This document shows, one piece after another, positions 42,670-54,300 of a stretch of 64,000 bases of DNA. The notes under the pieces are model-generated. The model was not told the origin of the DNA. It did not search any database and was given only the letters and a program-made list of their open reading frames with translations. Within the stretch, counting starts at the first letter, position 1; every line of letters begins with the position of its first letter. The stretch spans positions 9,613,324-9,677,323 of the forward strand of contig JARUPZ010000024.1 of NCBI GenBank assembly GCA_031213475.1, written 5' to 3'. The translations under genes were made by a program, and so were the position numbers. This stretch comes from Nereocystis luetkeana (Eukaryota > Sar > Phaeophyceae > Laminariales > Laminariaceae).

Positions 42670-42950
42670 AGGGAGGAAAGGGCTGTCTTCTCGCGATAAA
42701 AGCGCAAGACACCAACCGTTGTGCGGGAGGGGGGGGAGGGCCTGCTATCTACAGTAGGTGACCCCGGATCTGAGTTACGGGTAGGAGGGAGAAAGAAAAG
42801 ATGGGATCTGAGTTACGGGTAGGAGGGAGAAAGAAAAGATGGGATCTGAGTTACGGGTAGGAGGGAGAAAGAAAAGATGGGATCTGAGTTACGGGTAGGA
42901 GGGAGAAAGAAAAGAAGGGCGGCGATAAGAAATGGGATGGGAAGTGAAAC
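42670..42950 (+). mobile_element. SINE 3' part with its tail amplified
   Basis: TCTTCTCGCGATAAAAGCGC and GGCCTGCTATC...GTGACCCCGGATC, then about four copies of a 37-38 bp unit starting GGATCTGAGTTACGGGTAGG (42768-42915). The unit is single in the copy at 8.5 kb. Confidence 0.75.
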
Positions 42951-43439
42951 AAACAGCCCAAATATATTTTAGATTTGCTTATTTGGTTGATTAGTTGGTT
43001 GGTTTGTAAGTCGGCCCGTTGGTTTATGAAATGACTGATCGGTTGGTCAGTTGGCTAGCTGGTCGGTTTTTGGGCTGATTGTCACCAGCACCATGCACCC
43101 CATTTTTTGCTGTAAAATAGCAGCTGCACCGGTAGCAGGTGCAACTACCGCTGTACAGCTACAGGTACAGCTACAGCTACTGCGATGCAGCTACAGCTAC
43201 CGCTAAAAAGCTACAGCTACTGCAGTACGGGTACAGCTACTACTGTACAGGTACGAGGTACAACCGGCACACTCACTCGAAAGTGCAGAAAATGCATCGA
43301 CCCCGCTGTGAGCATGCTCAGCGCAGAGCCCGCGATGATAACCATCGGATATCGACCGCCCCCGGCGCCGCCCCCGGGAGGGTTCGACTCGTGCAACGAC
43401 CACATCCCGCGCCACGCCAACACCTGACAGGTACGATTA

Positions 43440-43665
43440 ACGGACGATCATCATTATGTCGAACGATAATCGAGGTCGATACGATACCGATAAACAAAAA
43501 AAATGATACGATTTTGATATTTGATACATCGAGGCAAACACGGGGATGCCAGGGGATGGGGGGAAAAACACGTTCGATAGAACGTATCGAAATTTCGATA
43601 CTTCGATAAATCGATAGTTCGATATTGCGATAAATCGAAACTTTCGAGATAATATCCAACACTCG
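43440..43665. repeat. AT-rich palindromic repeat with TCGAT motifs
   Basis: Many ATCGAT/TCGATA words, GATACGATTTTGATATTTGA and GATGCCAGGGGATGG. A second copy is at 60.24-60.56 kb. Confidence 0.55.
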
Positions 43666-43789
43666 ATTATGGCGATAGGGATTGAAGGTTATAGTGGCAA
43701 AAGCGTGGTGGTGATAGGGTTGGTGGTCGTACTGACAGGGGGGGAGTTCGTAGTGTGTGCGTTTTTTACATTAGTCCGTTATTTCTGCT

Positions 43790-43960
43790 TGTCGACATTC
43801 AGCACAACCAGTGTCCGTGCTGACAGAGAGACACAAGCTCTACGGTCACAACACTACGACACAGAGATAGTGCAATGTGACGAAGCAAGGAGAGTAGACA
43901 ATGAATACCACGCCATCGTACTGGGTACGACAAACACAACATACACATGGCAGCAACCCA
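43790..43960 (+). repeat. Dispersed repeat shared with 2.48-2.68 kb
   Basis: CGACATTCAGCACAACCAGT, GTGCTGACAGAGAGACA, GGAGAGTAGACAATGAA, GCCATCGTACTGGGTACGA. Confidence 0.55.
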
Positions 43961-43994
43961 GATACATAGAAAGAGAGGAAGGTGAAAAATGAAA

Positions 43995-44800
43995 GATAAA
44001 AAAGGAAGGAACGAAAACACAATGGAGGAAGCGGGCGACCGTCATAATGTTAGCGGGCGCCAGATATTAAAGCTCATAGTGGAAGAGGGTGATGGCCATA
44101 CCATACTCATAGTTGAAGAGGGCGGTAGTCATATAATAGTAGCAGCGGGTTATTATGATCGTAGCCGTACGTAGCGGGCGACCGTCATAACGCTAGCGGG
44201 TGGCAATCACTACGGTACGGGTTGGAGGTCATAACGGTAGAGGGTGATGGTCCTAGCGGAAGAGGGCGACAGTCATAGTTGCAGCGGTTATGGGCATAGT
44301 GGCAACGGGTGATTCCTATACAGCAACAGCAGAGAGCGACCTTCACGACTTGACCTACTGTACATGTAGCTTCGACAAAGTGGTTGAATAAACTGGTTGG
44401 AAACATTGTTGACTTGATGCCACTTTTCGGGGACAACCACTTCGAATTAGTCTGAGAAAATCATTAACTTTCCTTCATTATTTACACACACATCTCTAGC
44501 GCTCTCCTGCGAACAAGCAATCCAAGCAATCCAAGCAATCCAATACGGTAAATGCTACTGCCAATCGGCTCAATGCCTGGCACCGGTACTCGTAGCAGAT
44601 ACCTGAAACGATACAATGCTGACTCTGAATCGCATACCAGACACTACGCAAAGCACCTAGTAGAGCCTTACCATGGTAGCTTCTTGAATGCCAATCAACA
44701 TTAAAAGGTTTTGGCTACAGAATACCAGGTGCCCGGTAGCAGATACAAATTGGTGTGCCTCCTACTGTTTCGAAACTACTGTAACACTGAGTGTGTACGC
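43995..44800. other. No gene identified
   Basis: Diverged GGTAGTCATA/GCGGGCGACCGTCATAA repeats occur at 44.03-44.30 kb and a short AATCCAAGC array at 44.52 kb. Confidence 0.4.
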
Positions 44801-44915
44801 TGTCATAGCTAGACTTGAGTTTCTTCCTGGGTTCAGTTTTTTCTTCCCTTCCAGGCCGATTGGAGACTATTATAGCCTGTTGTGACCACGGACTACTAAC
44901 ATGGCGATGACTTGG

Positions 44916-45031
44916 CAACAAAACAACAACAGCAGCAACAGCAACAACAGCAGCAACAGCAACAACAACAACAACAACAACAAAACAACAACAGCAGCAA
45001 CAGCAACAACAACAACAACAACAACAACAGC

Positions 45032-45087
<56 letters not shown>

Positions 45088-45122
45088 CGAGCAACAACAA
45101 CAACAACAACAACAACAACAAC
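44916..45122 (+). repeat. (CAA)n microsatellite
   Basis: About 65 CAA triplets with CAG interruptions. Long Gln, Asn or Thr runs in translation are not evidence of a gene. Confidence 0.95.
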
Positions 45123-45314
45123 TGAAGCTGTACGGAGGTTTGCCAGCAAGTTTCTCACCGCAGTCATGGCCGCGGCTATCGCCCTTCCCATGTGCGTGTA
45201 CTTGAACAGATCGTGCCAATTCGCAACCACGCAGTCCCTGCTTCGGTCGAATCGGCAGCACCGCCGGACCTGCCGCCAGTGGGCAGTGAGAACTGCCTTG
45301 TTAATACTGAGCGT

Positions 45315-45670
45315 GTCAGCTGTTGGTCGTGAGCTGTGAGTAATTATCTGCGAGCTGTGAGCAGTGAGCTAGCTGCGAGCTGTGAGTTGTGAGTTGTGGG
45401 TAGTGAGCTGTGGGCAGTGAGGAGTGAATTGTGGGTAATGATCTGTGAGCTGCGAGCCGCGAGCCGCGAGCCGCGAGCCGCAAGCTGTGAGTTGCTAGAA
45501 GTGATCTGTGAGATTTGGGCAGTAAATAGTGAGCAGTGCGCTGTGAGCAATGAGCAATTAGCGAGCAGTGATCAGGGAGGTATGAAGAGTGAACAGCAAT
45601 AAACATGGATAGCTACCAGCGAACAGTGAACAAGTAGTGAACGGTCAGCAGGCCGTGAACGGTGAGCAAT
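45315..45670 (+). repeat. GTGAGC-type minisatellite
   Basis: GAGCTGTGAG, AGCAGTGAG and GAGCCGCGA words with a period near 7 bp over 350 bp. Confidence 0.85.
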
Positions 45671-45709
45671 TTCAGATTACACAGTGCACATGGTGGCACT
45701 ACTATGTCA

Positions 45710-45850
45710 CAAGTCACCAACATGTCCATCATGCCACCATGCCACCAGGAATACCATCACACCGATACCAACATGTCCATCATGCCAACATGCCATCGTG
45801 CCAACATGTCAACACCCTACAGATACCAACATCGTGCTAAGATGCCATGA
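45710..45850 (+). repeat. ACATGYCA-type minisatellite
   Basis: CATGTCCATCATGCCA and CAACATGCCATCGTGCCA with an irregular 7-11 bp period. Confidence 0.75.
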
Positions 45851-46488
45851 CAGCAAAAAGCATGCTAACATGGCTAACGCTAGGATAGGCGTGCACCTAC
45901 TTTTTTTCTTAGGCCCTCACACTAGCTCTGTATATCACCCTAAAAACGGCTGTATAAAAGCGTGCCTTCGGGACCCCTCGATAGCGACCAAAACGATGGT
46001 TGGTAGTTTTGGTATTATCAATCGTCTACAAGCGGCGTGATCGCCCAGAAGTGGGTACGGGTAAAAATATCTTGCGGCCGTGCCGTACTACCTTTTGCAT
46101 TTTAACTCGGGCACCAGTATATAATATATATAATATACATAATATATATATATATATAATATATATATATCATTCCCCAATGACTCAGCGGCCCCAACGG
46201 CTGCTGCAGCCGTCACTTATTTTATGGTCAGTTTTCCCCTCTGGAGTCCCGAAGAGGGTTATAACCCTAAGGATGAGATATTCCATGGCTCACGGGGTGT
46301 ATATCGAAAAACACTGCACAAACCAAAAGCTGAGGCAGGCCTTAGTGCCTCGATGCCTTGTTGGCTGGTTCCTCAGGTGAGAAGCCCCATCAGTCTCAGA
46401 GACAGTTTCACCAGGAACTGCTACCCCTATCGAAGAAGTGCGTTACACCCCTATGAACGTGTTAAAACAAACGATAAGACATGCCTTA

Positions 46489-47317
46489 GACCTATGCCAA
46501 TGGTACAGCGAAGTTGCAATAAAAAGTTTGAATTCCAAAGATTCCCGCCAAAAAAAATCAGAACACGCTTCCTATGGGCCACCAAAAAAAAAAAAAGTTC
46601 CTAACTTTTGGAAAAGCCCGAAAAAATCAAATCTGGGGCCGATGTTGGGCCAACATCGGCTTGAGAGAAACTCAGGCCGATCTTTGGTTCGAAGCGGCGA
46701 GATTCCGAGTCCTCGACAGACATCGATCAACAAAACCAACGATTGCGTCACGAATTCTGAACGGAGTGCGCTCGTTAGGGGCTCCGACCCACCCTAGGGT
46801 CACCGTCTTCACACCATGGCCGGTGTCATGTGGCGGGAGCTGACCAGGCGTGTGATAAAAAAACATTTGGCCGCTGGTTTGCACAAAACAGAAGACAAAA
46901 CTTCTCCATCAGTCTCGAATGGCAAAAAATAGTCTTTTTTTCAGGTTTGGGAGGATACCGTAGGACGCCGCCGGCAAGCTCTCGCCCCCTAGACCATGGA
47001 TCCGCCTGATATCTTCGAGGCCGTCATCTACACTCGTTGGGCTTGCCAGATACCGAGTGGGTTGGCCATGGGCTGAGTCTATGTCGAGATCGAGCGTCGA
47101 TCGTCGCACGAGCTGGTTTCGATCACCGTGTTGACAATTTACGACCAGAAAAACACAAATTGCGCCGCCTGCAGCCGTTGGGGAAAAAAAAAGAAAAAAT
47201 CAAACATTTTTCTCTTTTTTTCCCACAGCGGCGGTACGAGAATTTTTTCGGCTGTTTTTTTAAAGCCATACATTTGAAAAAAAACTTTTCAACTTCGCGT
47301 TTCCATTGGCATAGGTC
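46489..47317 (+). mobile_element. PIF/Harbinger-like element C
   Basis: 829 bp, GACCTATGCCAATGG...CCATTGGCATAGGTC, flanked by TTA on each side. Closely related to A and B. Confidence 0.88.
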
Positions 47318-47343
47318 TTAGTGCCTTGTTCGCTTATTGCCCG

Positions 47344-47422
47344 CCACTCTGCCCGGAAACATAGGGACGGTTCAAGTATAAAAACGAAAATAAACGGTTC
47401 CTTACATTTCCGGACAGAGTGG
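47344..47422. mobile_element. 79-bp hairpin-like TIR element
   Basis: CCACTCTGCCCGGAAA and TTTCCGGACAGAGTGG are inverted with one mismatch. Immediately downstream of PIF/Harbinger-like element C. Confidence 0.55.
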
Positions 47423-47634
47423 TATTTCCTCAGTTGAGAAGCCCCAATAGTCCCAGTGACACAAAAATGGCCAGAATGTGTTATACCCCTAATGTAGTAG
47501 TGTATTAATACTACACGATGTATGCTAGTGCGCTGTACGTGCTTTGACGGTTCGTAGCGATCACGTAACGCCCGAACAAACGCGTTGGCCAACTTAAAAT
47601 ATCCGCAGAACACGTAGGGCAAGACAACTCCTGG

Positions 47635-47830
47635 GATGATTGTCCATTCTGAAACACGATTTCCTCGACAACGGAGAGTGTAATGTATATAGACGCCGAG
47701 CAGCACACACGTCTATGGAAATATCTCGACAAGATTTTTCCAAAACCGGCATTTTGGTCGTGTGTGTGCCCCCTTGTTCTGCACGAATGTAGCTCGGAAA
47801 TTCATCCCAGAGGGTCCGGTATATTAAAAC
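47635..47830 (+). repeat. 'CTCGACGA' dispersed family
   Basis: TAGACGCCGAGCAGCACACA, AATATCTCGACAAGATTTTT, TAGCTCGGAAATTCATCCCA in family order. Confidence 0.65.
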
Positions 47831-48429
47831 ATGTCATATACCGCGCAGCTCGCACAAAAGAGCAGGGGATGCCTTCGATGGGCTTGTCTTGTTACGGTCA
47901 AACCGGTGCCTGGTTTTTCCTTTCCGTAACGAGGCGCTTGAGGTATTCAAGGTCTGAGCTTGAGCTATTCCTCGCGAATCCATAACTCGCCTCGACTCTC
48001 CGTCTGCCATAGAAGGCAATTCGGCACCAGCCTTTCGACTGGGCGTGGCCGTGGGCCATGGGCCTGCTGTCGTGATGTCGTACCGACGACTCAATATTCA
48101 ACTCGTAGGGCTTGCTCTATGGTATGATGTCATGTGTATCATATCAGCTATTCGTAAAAACAGCAGGCCCTACCCCTGGCAACACACCACAAAAAACCAA
48201 ACCTCAAATATCATATGCACATGCTTTGTGCGAACGGTTAACACGTGAGCATGAAAAAGAGCCGAAGGGAACGTCCCGTCCCAACTAATGTGAGGTAAGT
48301 CACTGCCACACTCATTCCAAGAGTATTGCCTAGTACCAGGTACGGTGTAGATGGGTAGTTTTTCGGGTATGATATAGGGCCTAGCCCCACTACCCGGGTA
48401 TAGTATCTCAACCCCAGGGTATGCAATAT

Positions 48430-48735
48430 TACGGCGGGTATGGCATTGGGGGGCGGTAAGACAAGTATATACCGGCGATCGATGTTTGTAGAGGACTCGG
48501 AATCTCGCCGCTTCGAAGTAAACACCCGCCCGAGTTTTTCTGAAGCCGATCTTGGCTCAACATCGGCCCCGGAATTGCATTTTTCGGGTTTTTCCGAAAG
48601 TTCGGAACTTTCCGTTTCAAGAATCGTGCTCATAGCTATTAATAGCTGTACCTGAAAAAATCTGGAGGATATCTTTGGGATTCAAACTTATTACGGAAAC
48701 TATGCGCTTCCATTGGCATACTCGTAGGTCTGAGG
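48430..48735 (-). mobile_element. Fragment of the PIF/Harbinger-like element, inverted
   Basis: Reverse-strand match to the first third of the element (CGGAATCTCGCCGCTTCGAA, ACATCGGCCCC, CTTCCATTGGCATA), with an unrelated short insertion at the CTATTAATAG near 48636. Confidence 0.75.
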
Positions 48736-48977
48736 ATTGTATTTTATATTTAGGGGCAGGGATGCACGACTGCGTCATAAATTCTGAACGGATTGCGCTC
48801 GGTAGGGGCTCCGACCTACCCTGAAATCACGGAGTTCACACAATGGCCGGTGGCATGTGGCCGGCGCTGGCCAGGGCGTATGATATAAAAAACAATTGGG
48901 CGCTGGTACGCACAAAACAGTTGACAAATTTTCTCGATCCGTCTCCAATGGCAAAAAATAGTTTTTTTCAGGTTTGA
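48736..48977 (+). mobile_element. Middle fragment of the PIF/Harbinger-like element
   Basis: Matches the centre of the element from TGCGTCATAAATTCTGAACG to TTTTTTTCAGGTTTG, where intact element D begins. Confidence 0.75.
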
Positions 48978-49797
48978 GACCTATGCCAATGGGAAAGCGA
49001 ATTATCAACAAATAGTTTGAATTTCAAAGATATCCTCCAGAATTTTTTAGAACACGCTTCCTATGGGCACGTTCAGAAAAAAAAAAAAAAAAAACTTTTG
49101 GAAAAACCCGAAAAAAGCAAATCTGGGGCCGATATTGGGCCAACATCGGCTTGAGAAAAACTCAGGCCGATCCTTGATTCGAAGCGGCGAGATTTCCTTG
49201 ACATCGATCGACAAAACCAACGACTGCGTCATGAATTCTGAACAGAGTGCGCTCGTTAGGGGCTCCGACCCACCCCAGGGTCACCGTCTTCACACCAAGG
49301 CCGGTGTCATGTGGCGGGAGCTGACCGGGCGTATGATAAAAAACAATTGGCCGCTGGTGTGCACAAAACACAAGACAAAACTTCTCCATCCATCTCGAAT
49401 GGCCAAAAAAAGTTTTTTTTTCAGGTTTGGGATGGTACCGTAGGACGCCGCCGGCAAGCTCTCGCCCCCTAGACCATGGACCCACCTGATATCTTCGAGG
49501 CCGTCACCTATATTCGTTGGCCTTGCCGGACACCGAGCGGGTTGTGAGTGGACCGAGTCTATGTTGAGATCGAGCGTCGATCGTCGCACGAGCTCATTTC
49601 TATCAGCGTGTTGACAATTTGCAACCAGAAAAAACAAATTGCGCCGCCTGCAGCCGTTGGAAAAAAGAAGAAGAAAAAGGCAAACAAGTTTTCTCTTTTT
49701 TACCACAGCGGCGGTACGAGGAACTTTTCGGCTGTTCTTTGAAAGCAATATATTTGAAAGAAAACTTTGGGACTTTGCGTTTCCATTGGCATAGGTC
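48978..49797 (+). mobile_element. PIF/Harbinger-like element D
   Basis: 820 bp with full inverted ends and a TGA duplication. It is more diverged than A-C and appears inserted into another partial copy: family sequence lies on both sides (48736-48977 and 49798-50170). Confidence 0.85.
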
Positions 49798-50170
49798 TGA
49801 GAGAAGACCGTAAGATGCCGCCGGCAACCTCTCGCCCCCGAGACCATGGATCCACCAGATATCTTCGAGGCCGTCATATATATTCGTTGGCCTTGCCCGA
49901 CATCATCGGGTTGGCTGTGGGCTGAGTTCATGTCGAGATCGAACGCTCATCGTTGCACGAGCTGATTATTATCAGCGTGCAAACAAGTTGGAAAGCTAAA
50001 AAGACCAATTGCGCCGCCTGCAGCCGTTTGAAAAAATGCAGAAAAAAACATTTTTTGGTTTCCTTTTTTTCCCACAGCAGCGGTACGAGGATACACATCT
50101 TCGCTGTCCTTTGAGAGCAGAAAAATTGAAAGAAAACTTTTCGACTTCGCGTTTCTATTGTCATGGGTCT
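49798..50170 (+). mobile_element. 3' fragment of the PIF/Harbinger-like element
   Basis: Continues from the point where fragment 48736-48977 stopped (ACCGTAAGATGCCGCCGGCA) and ends CGCGTTTCTATTGTCATGGGTC. With the middle fragment it forms an older copy interrupted by element D. Confidence 0.75.
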
Positions 50171-50533
50171 GACAGACAGGTGCTGTAGCAGGCGAGTTTA
50201 TGTACGAAAGCCATCGCAAGCATATACACCCTTGTCGAAAGTACAAGAGCCACAGCAGTTAGAGTAAGCACACAATCGACAACTATTACTACCATGTACT
50301 GGGCTGGTTGGCTGGCTGGTGGCGAGACTGCGGGATACTCGTATACCAGATACCAGGTATACGTTTGGCAGCTGAGCCTGCGTTGGTGTCGGATATTGCT
50401 GCGACTACTCGAGAACAAAGTAGGCTTGTCTGTTTCGTCACTCCAAGTACTGCCGTACTGCTGCGCTGCTGTAGTGTAGTGATGATACTCTGACAGGACT
50501 GGAGGCGTCACCACGCAACCAGGCCATGCTCAC

Positions 50534-50833
50534 CATCACAGCAACCAGCAAACCCATCACTCCCGCCGTAGCCAAGCCGAGAGCACCCGATCTCCGCCTG
50601 CCCATGTCCGCCGCAGTATGCCCCCCCCCTCCGCCCCACCCCACCCAGTCTTCTCCCAGTGCCCCCTCTCGCAATCCCAGCAGAAGAACCCAATAAGGTC
50701 CCAAGACATCGACTGCTCCAGCCAAAAGCAATGTTCCATATACCAGTCCAATATTTACGAAAAGCTTCGTCCACCTCAAAGCTTCGTGATAGATCTCGTG
50801 ATTGGAGCATGAATTCTTATGGGCGGATGCCAT
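50534..50833 (-). CDS. First exon of an unknown membrane protein, divergent from the peptidase gene
   Basis: Read on the minus strand, an ATG at 50833 opens 100 codons that end exactly in phase at a GTGAGC donor (50533-50528). Two hydrophobic stretches are visible: LFVNIGLVYGTLLLAGAV with the following PYWVLLLGL, and ALGLATAGVMGLLVAVM, separated by a Gly-rich loop. I do not recognise the family. Later exons should lie below 50.5 kb, in a repeat-rich region where I could not pick them out. Reading through the donor gives only 31 more codons. The ATG, in-phase donor and head-to-head position with the M14 gene support a real gene; the product call is open. Confidence 0.5.
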
Positions 50834-51182
50834 CTTAGAGGTGAGAGTGTGTACGCCCGAGGTCCGGCTAGGGGGAGTGCCCGAGGCTCGAGGGCATTTC
50901 TTGTTGTTTCTCGGTTGATTTCAGGTGAAAATGAATTAGAACCATTTTTGGGGTTTCGATTGGTTCTGGAAGCGTTGTTATAATTATTTGGAGATAGAAC
51001 TCACTAGCATGTCCGATAATTTAAGGGTTACTTTTATTTCAACATTTCGATCTAACGGTGCTAACATTTACGTATTTATTTCTGAACTAATTAGTGATTG
51101 AGTTCGTAGAGTTCACCTGTCCCGAGCGATAGAGCAGCAGTGCTACGTGGAGTTGGTGCCTCAAGGCCAGTAACAGAGGAAG
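50834..51182. promoter_or_regulatory. Probable bidirectional promoter
   Basis: About 350 bp separate two ATGs that face away from each other. The segment has few simple repeats and none of the TACCWGGTA motifs common nearby. It is AT-rich around 50.94-51.10 kb. No clear TATA box was identified. The promoter role is inferred from gene layout only. Confidence 0.4.
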
Positions 51183-51365
51183 ATGCGTTGGGCCGACGTA
51201 ACGATGCTGCGAACGGTGACACTCTGCCTAGTGGGCTGTTGGCGAGTGGCTTCTGGCGGCGACTCGGCCGACATCGTTCCGGATGGCCAGTTCGAGACCC
51301 TAAGCTACGCTCAGATAGTGCAGGAGATTCAAGACCTCGCTACAGACTATCCGCAGCTAGCGCAG
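51183..51365 (+). CDS. M14 carboxypeptidase exon 1 (start, signal peptide)
   Basis: ATG at 51183, donor CAG|GTACTG, 61 codons, phase 0. A hydrophobic leader is followed by LSYAQIVQEIQDLATDYPQL, the usual opening of the M14 domain ('Y.EI...L..LA..YP'). A second in-frame ATG at 51204 places the hydrophobic run closer to the N-terminus and may be the real start. Confidence 0.85.
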
Positions 51366-54300
51366 GTACTGGTGCAGACAGAGGCCATTTGTTGGAAGCC
51401 AGTTGCCAGATGTTGCATTACACTCGAAAACAGTAGCATGATGTGTCAGATGGGCATGCAAGAGCATGGTGTCTTGTGTGGACCTTTGTTCGGGCGTCTC
51501 CTGCTGTGCAGTCCTTTTTTCTACTAAGGGAGAAACGGAGTACCTGGTAATACGCATCGATCTGTTCTTGCGTGTCAGTACGTCAGTGCATCTGAGATAC
51601 TGCTGGACCTCGGACCTGGTACCTATCAGTACCTGCCGCGTCTCACACGGTGCACGGTACCCCATCACGACACCACGGGTATCTCACTTGTAGCTGCGTC
51701 CTGCCCGTCAAATCAAGAAGCAGTATCCGTATGCTCGTCCATTTGGAGTTGATTTTGTACGCAAGAGTAGCCGAGTAGTACTGATGTGCTCCTACATCAG
51801 GTATATAAACGTGCAGGACAGGAGGGGACAAAATGTGTTACGACCCAGTGTGATCTGGGGTGACTTCCTTCAACCCTGTGTGATTTGTTGTTGTTGATCT
51901 GTTAGTGATCTGCGACCTCGAAACACGAGTGGCAATGCACCCCTCCCTTTCCCCACCCCTCTCACCAAGTGGCGCTGATGGCGCTGGCACATTCGTACTG
52001 TCTACCGTAGTTTGTGTTCACGGGACTGTGACTTTCAGCCGGTTCATTCGATTCAATCGTACGATTCAACCTCTTATGAATCGCAAAATGCCTGCGCGAT
52101 TGTTTTGCGGATTTTTACTATTTAATAGCTGGAAGTCTTTTTACCGGCTATATTGACCGCGGGGGGAGATTGGGGCTCGCTCTTCGCCCGGGTCGAGTTC
52201 ATTAAAACTTCAAGCAGGGCGATTCATTCAGCGTACGTACGTACAGAGTATACGCTCGTAGTGTAGTCGATAATCGGTATGCTCTGTGGTCTTTGTCTCG
52301 TGATGTGTGACCGCGGGAGTTGTATGCGGAGCTCACCCGGCAATCGTGATTCTCGTCTTGCAGATTACATATTTTATAAAAACACTGTAAAAACACGTCA
52401 GCTGTCAGTTCAACCGATCGGTCGATGTTGGACTTTGCAAGCTGAGTGATATCCGTTCGCGCGTTTTCAATCCTTTCCTCCGCGATTGACTCCTGGCCGG
52501 TGACTCCCCTGGGTGCTACCTGGGTCGACGAGGCGATAATAGTCACAGGCTCAATTTCCAATTGATTTCGGCCAGTACCATCTCGGCACTGAAACAGCAG
52601 TTCGCACGTGACGGCCGGGGTACACAAGACAATCGAAAGCTTGTTTATAGCAGATCACGCGTGACAGGCACACTAAACACTGGCAAAAAAATAGGTATGA
52701 GTACTCCCTGTAAGTGTTGCAGCAAGTTTTGACGTAGAAGCACGTGTTTGGTGAATCTCAATATCGTACATGTTCTTGGCCTCTTCTGCTCTTGATATAT
52801 GAAAAACACATCAGTATGCACACACCTGTAAAATTGCAGAGGGCGATCCAACAGCGCAGGAGGTGATATTCGTGTTTTCTGCACGCAGGCTAGCGAGTGG
52901 CGCACTTTGATCCTACAGCTTTTTGTTCCATCTCAGACGTCCTACCAGGCAAAACGATCGCAAGAAGATGGAAACAAACGCTAAAACTGAACGCGAGCGC
53001 CACTCTACATCCCCCTGTCGCTTTGATTATTTCGACTCTCAACGGAGTCTGGTCCGTTCTGTTGGATATGGCCAGGATCTTAATGGGGGGAGTTCGTAGA
53101 TCCTTGCGTGAACGCACCTGAAAAGCTATAAGCCAGGAATTAGTTGCCCTGAAAGATGTACATCATTAACTGGAGATCTGATCTGGTCTGTGTGATGTGT
53201 GTCTGTGTGATTTGTGTTTTGCACCAGGTGTACTCGGCTCAAGATAGATATAAACTCCCCTCTCCTGGATCCTGCTCTGAGGACGGAAAGGTGGAATGCG
53301 AGCAGTGGGTCTTGCACATCACGGACCACGATACTCTCGAGGCGGACCCGGAGAGGCCTGAGGTGCGGCAGTAGACTACTCGTACATCAATAGACTACTC
53401 GTACGTCAGTAGACTACTCGCACATCAATAGACTGCTCGCACAGCAGTGAGTGGTAGGCTACGCCAGTAGGCTACAAGCTGCAGCAGGCTACGAACCATC
53501 AATACCGGTTAGGCTAACGCAGCAGACTGAATACAATAGCAGGCTGCACCAGTATATAGGTTACACCAGTAAACTAAGTAGTGAACTGATTGGACCTCGA
53601 CGATATCAGACGTACACGTCCGAGCCCGTATCATACGAAGTGATTGGTAGTTGTATAAAATCATACCAGGTATATTGTTTTGGAACGCCCTGGTATAAGG
53701 TCATATAATGCGGACTGGTACGACCTCACATCACATACCATGGTAGGTACGATGTCACACGAACACGCCCGAAGTCATATAATAAGAACGATATCATCCG
53801 GACTATCAATAATATCTCAGTACAGTACGACAGTACCAAGTCCTGCAATGTCACACGAACTACTGAAACACAGCGTTTTGTACAAACTGACATCAAGAGT
53901 ATTGGCATGCTGGTGTATTGGTGTATTGGTTACGGCAGGTGTTTTTGAGCGGGTGCCTTCACGGTGACGAGCAGGTCGGGCCTACGGCGGTCGTGGAGAC
54001 CGCCAAGCTAATGGTCTATGCGGCCATGTGCCAAGCCGACCCATCCGCCAAAGTGAGGAACCTTCACTTCCGTTCGTACTTGAGAAGCAGTTTTAGACAG
54101 TGTAGTATCATGACTATTACAACCCGCCTGGATTTCGGAGGGAAAAACTGTGCCATTCCACCGTCTACAAAGGACGCTTACAGCACCGCCCGAACAAAGT
54201 GTCCAAGGGCAAGGCTGCTACAGTAGATTGTAGGGGACGTGTCCGCTTTCCAATGGGGTTTCCAATGTAAGGAGGCTGTACGACACGCGCACAGTATGCC

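Noticed and set aside
45120-45355. Open frame after the (CAA)n tract (AVRRFASKFLTAVMAAAIAL)
   Set aside because: The upstream part is microsatellite, the downstream part is the GTGAGC minisatellite, and both strands are open.
47511-47706. Minus-strand frames (SCPTCSADILSWPTRLF / VFCGYFKLANAFVRALRD) as later exons of the gene starting at 50833
   Set aside because: Two competing frames, overlap with a CTCGACGA-family copy, and no proof of joining.
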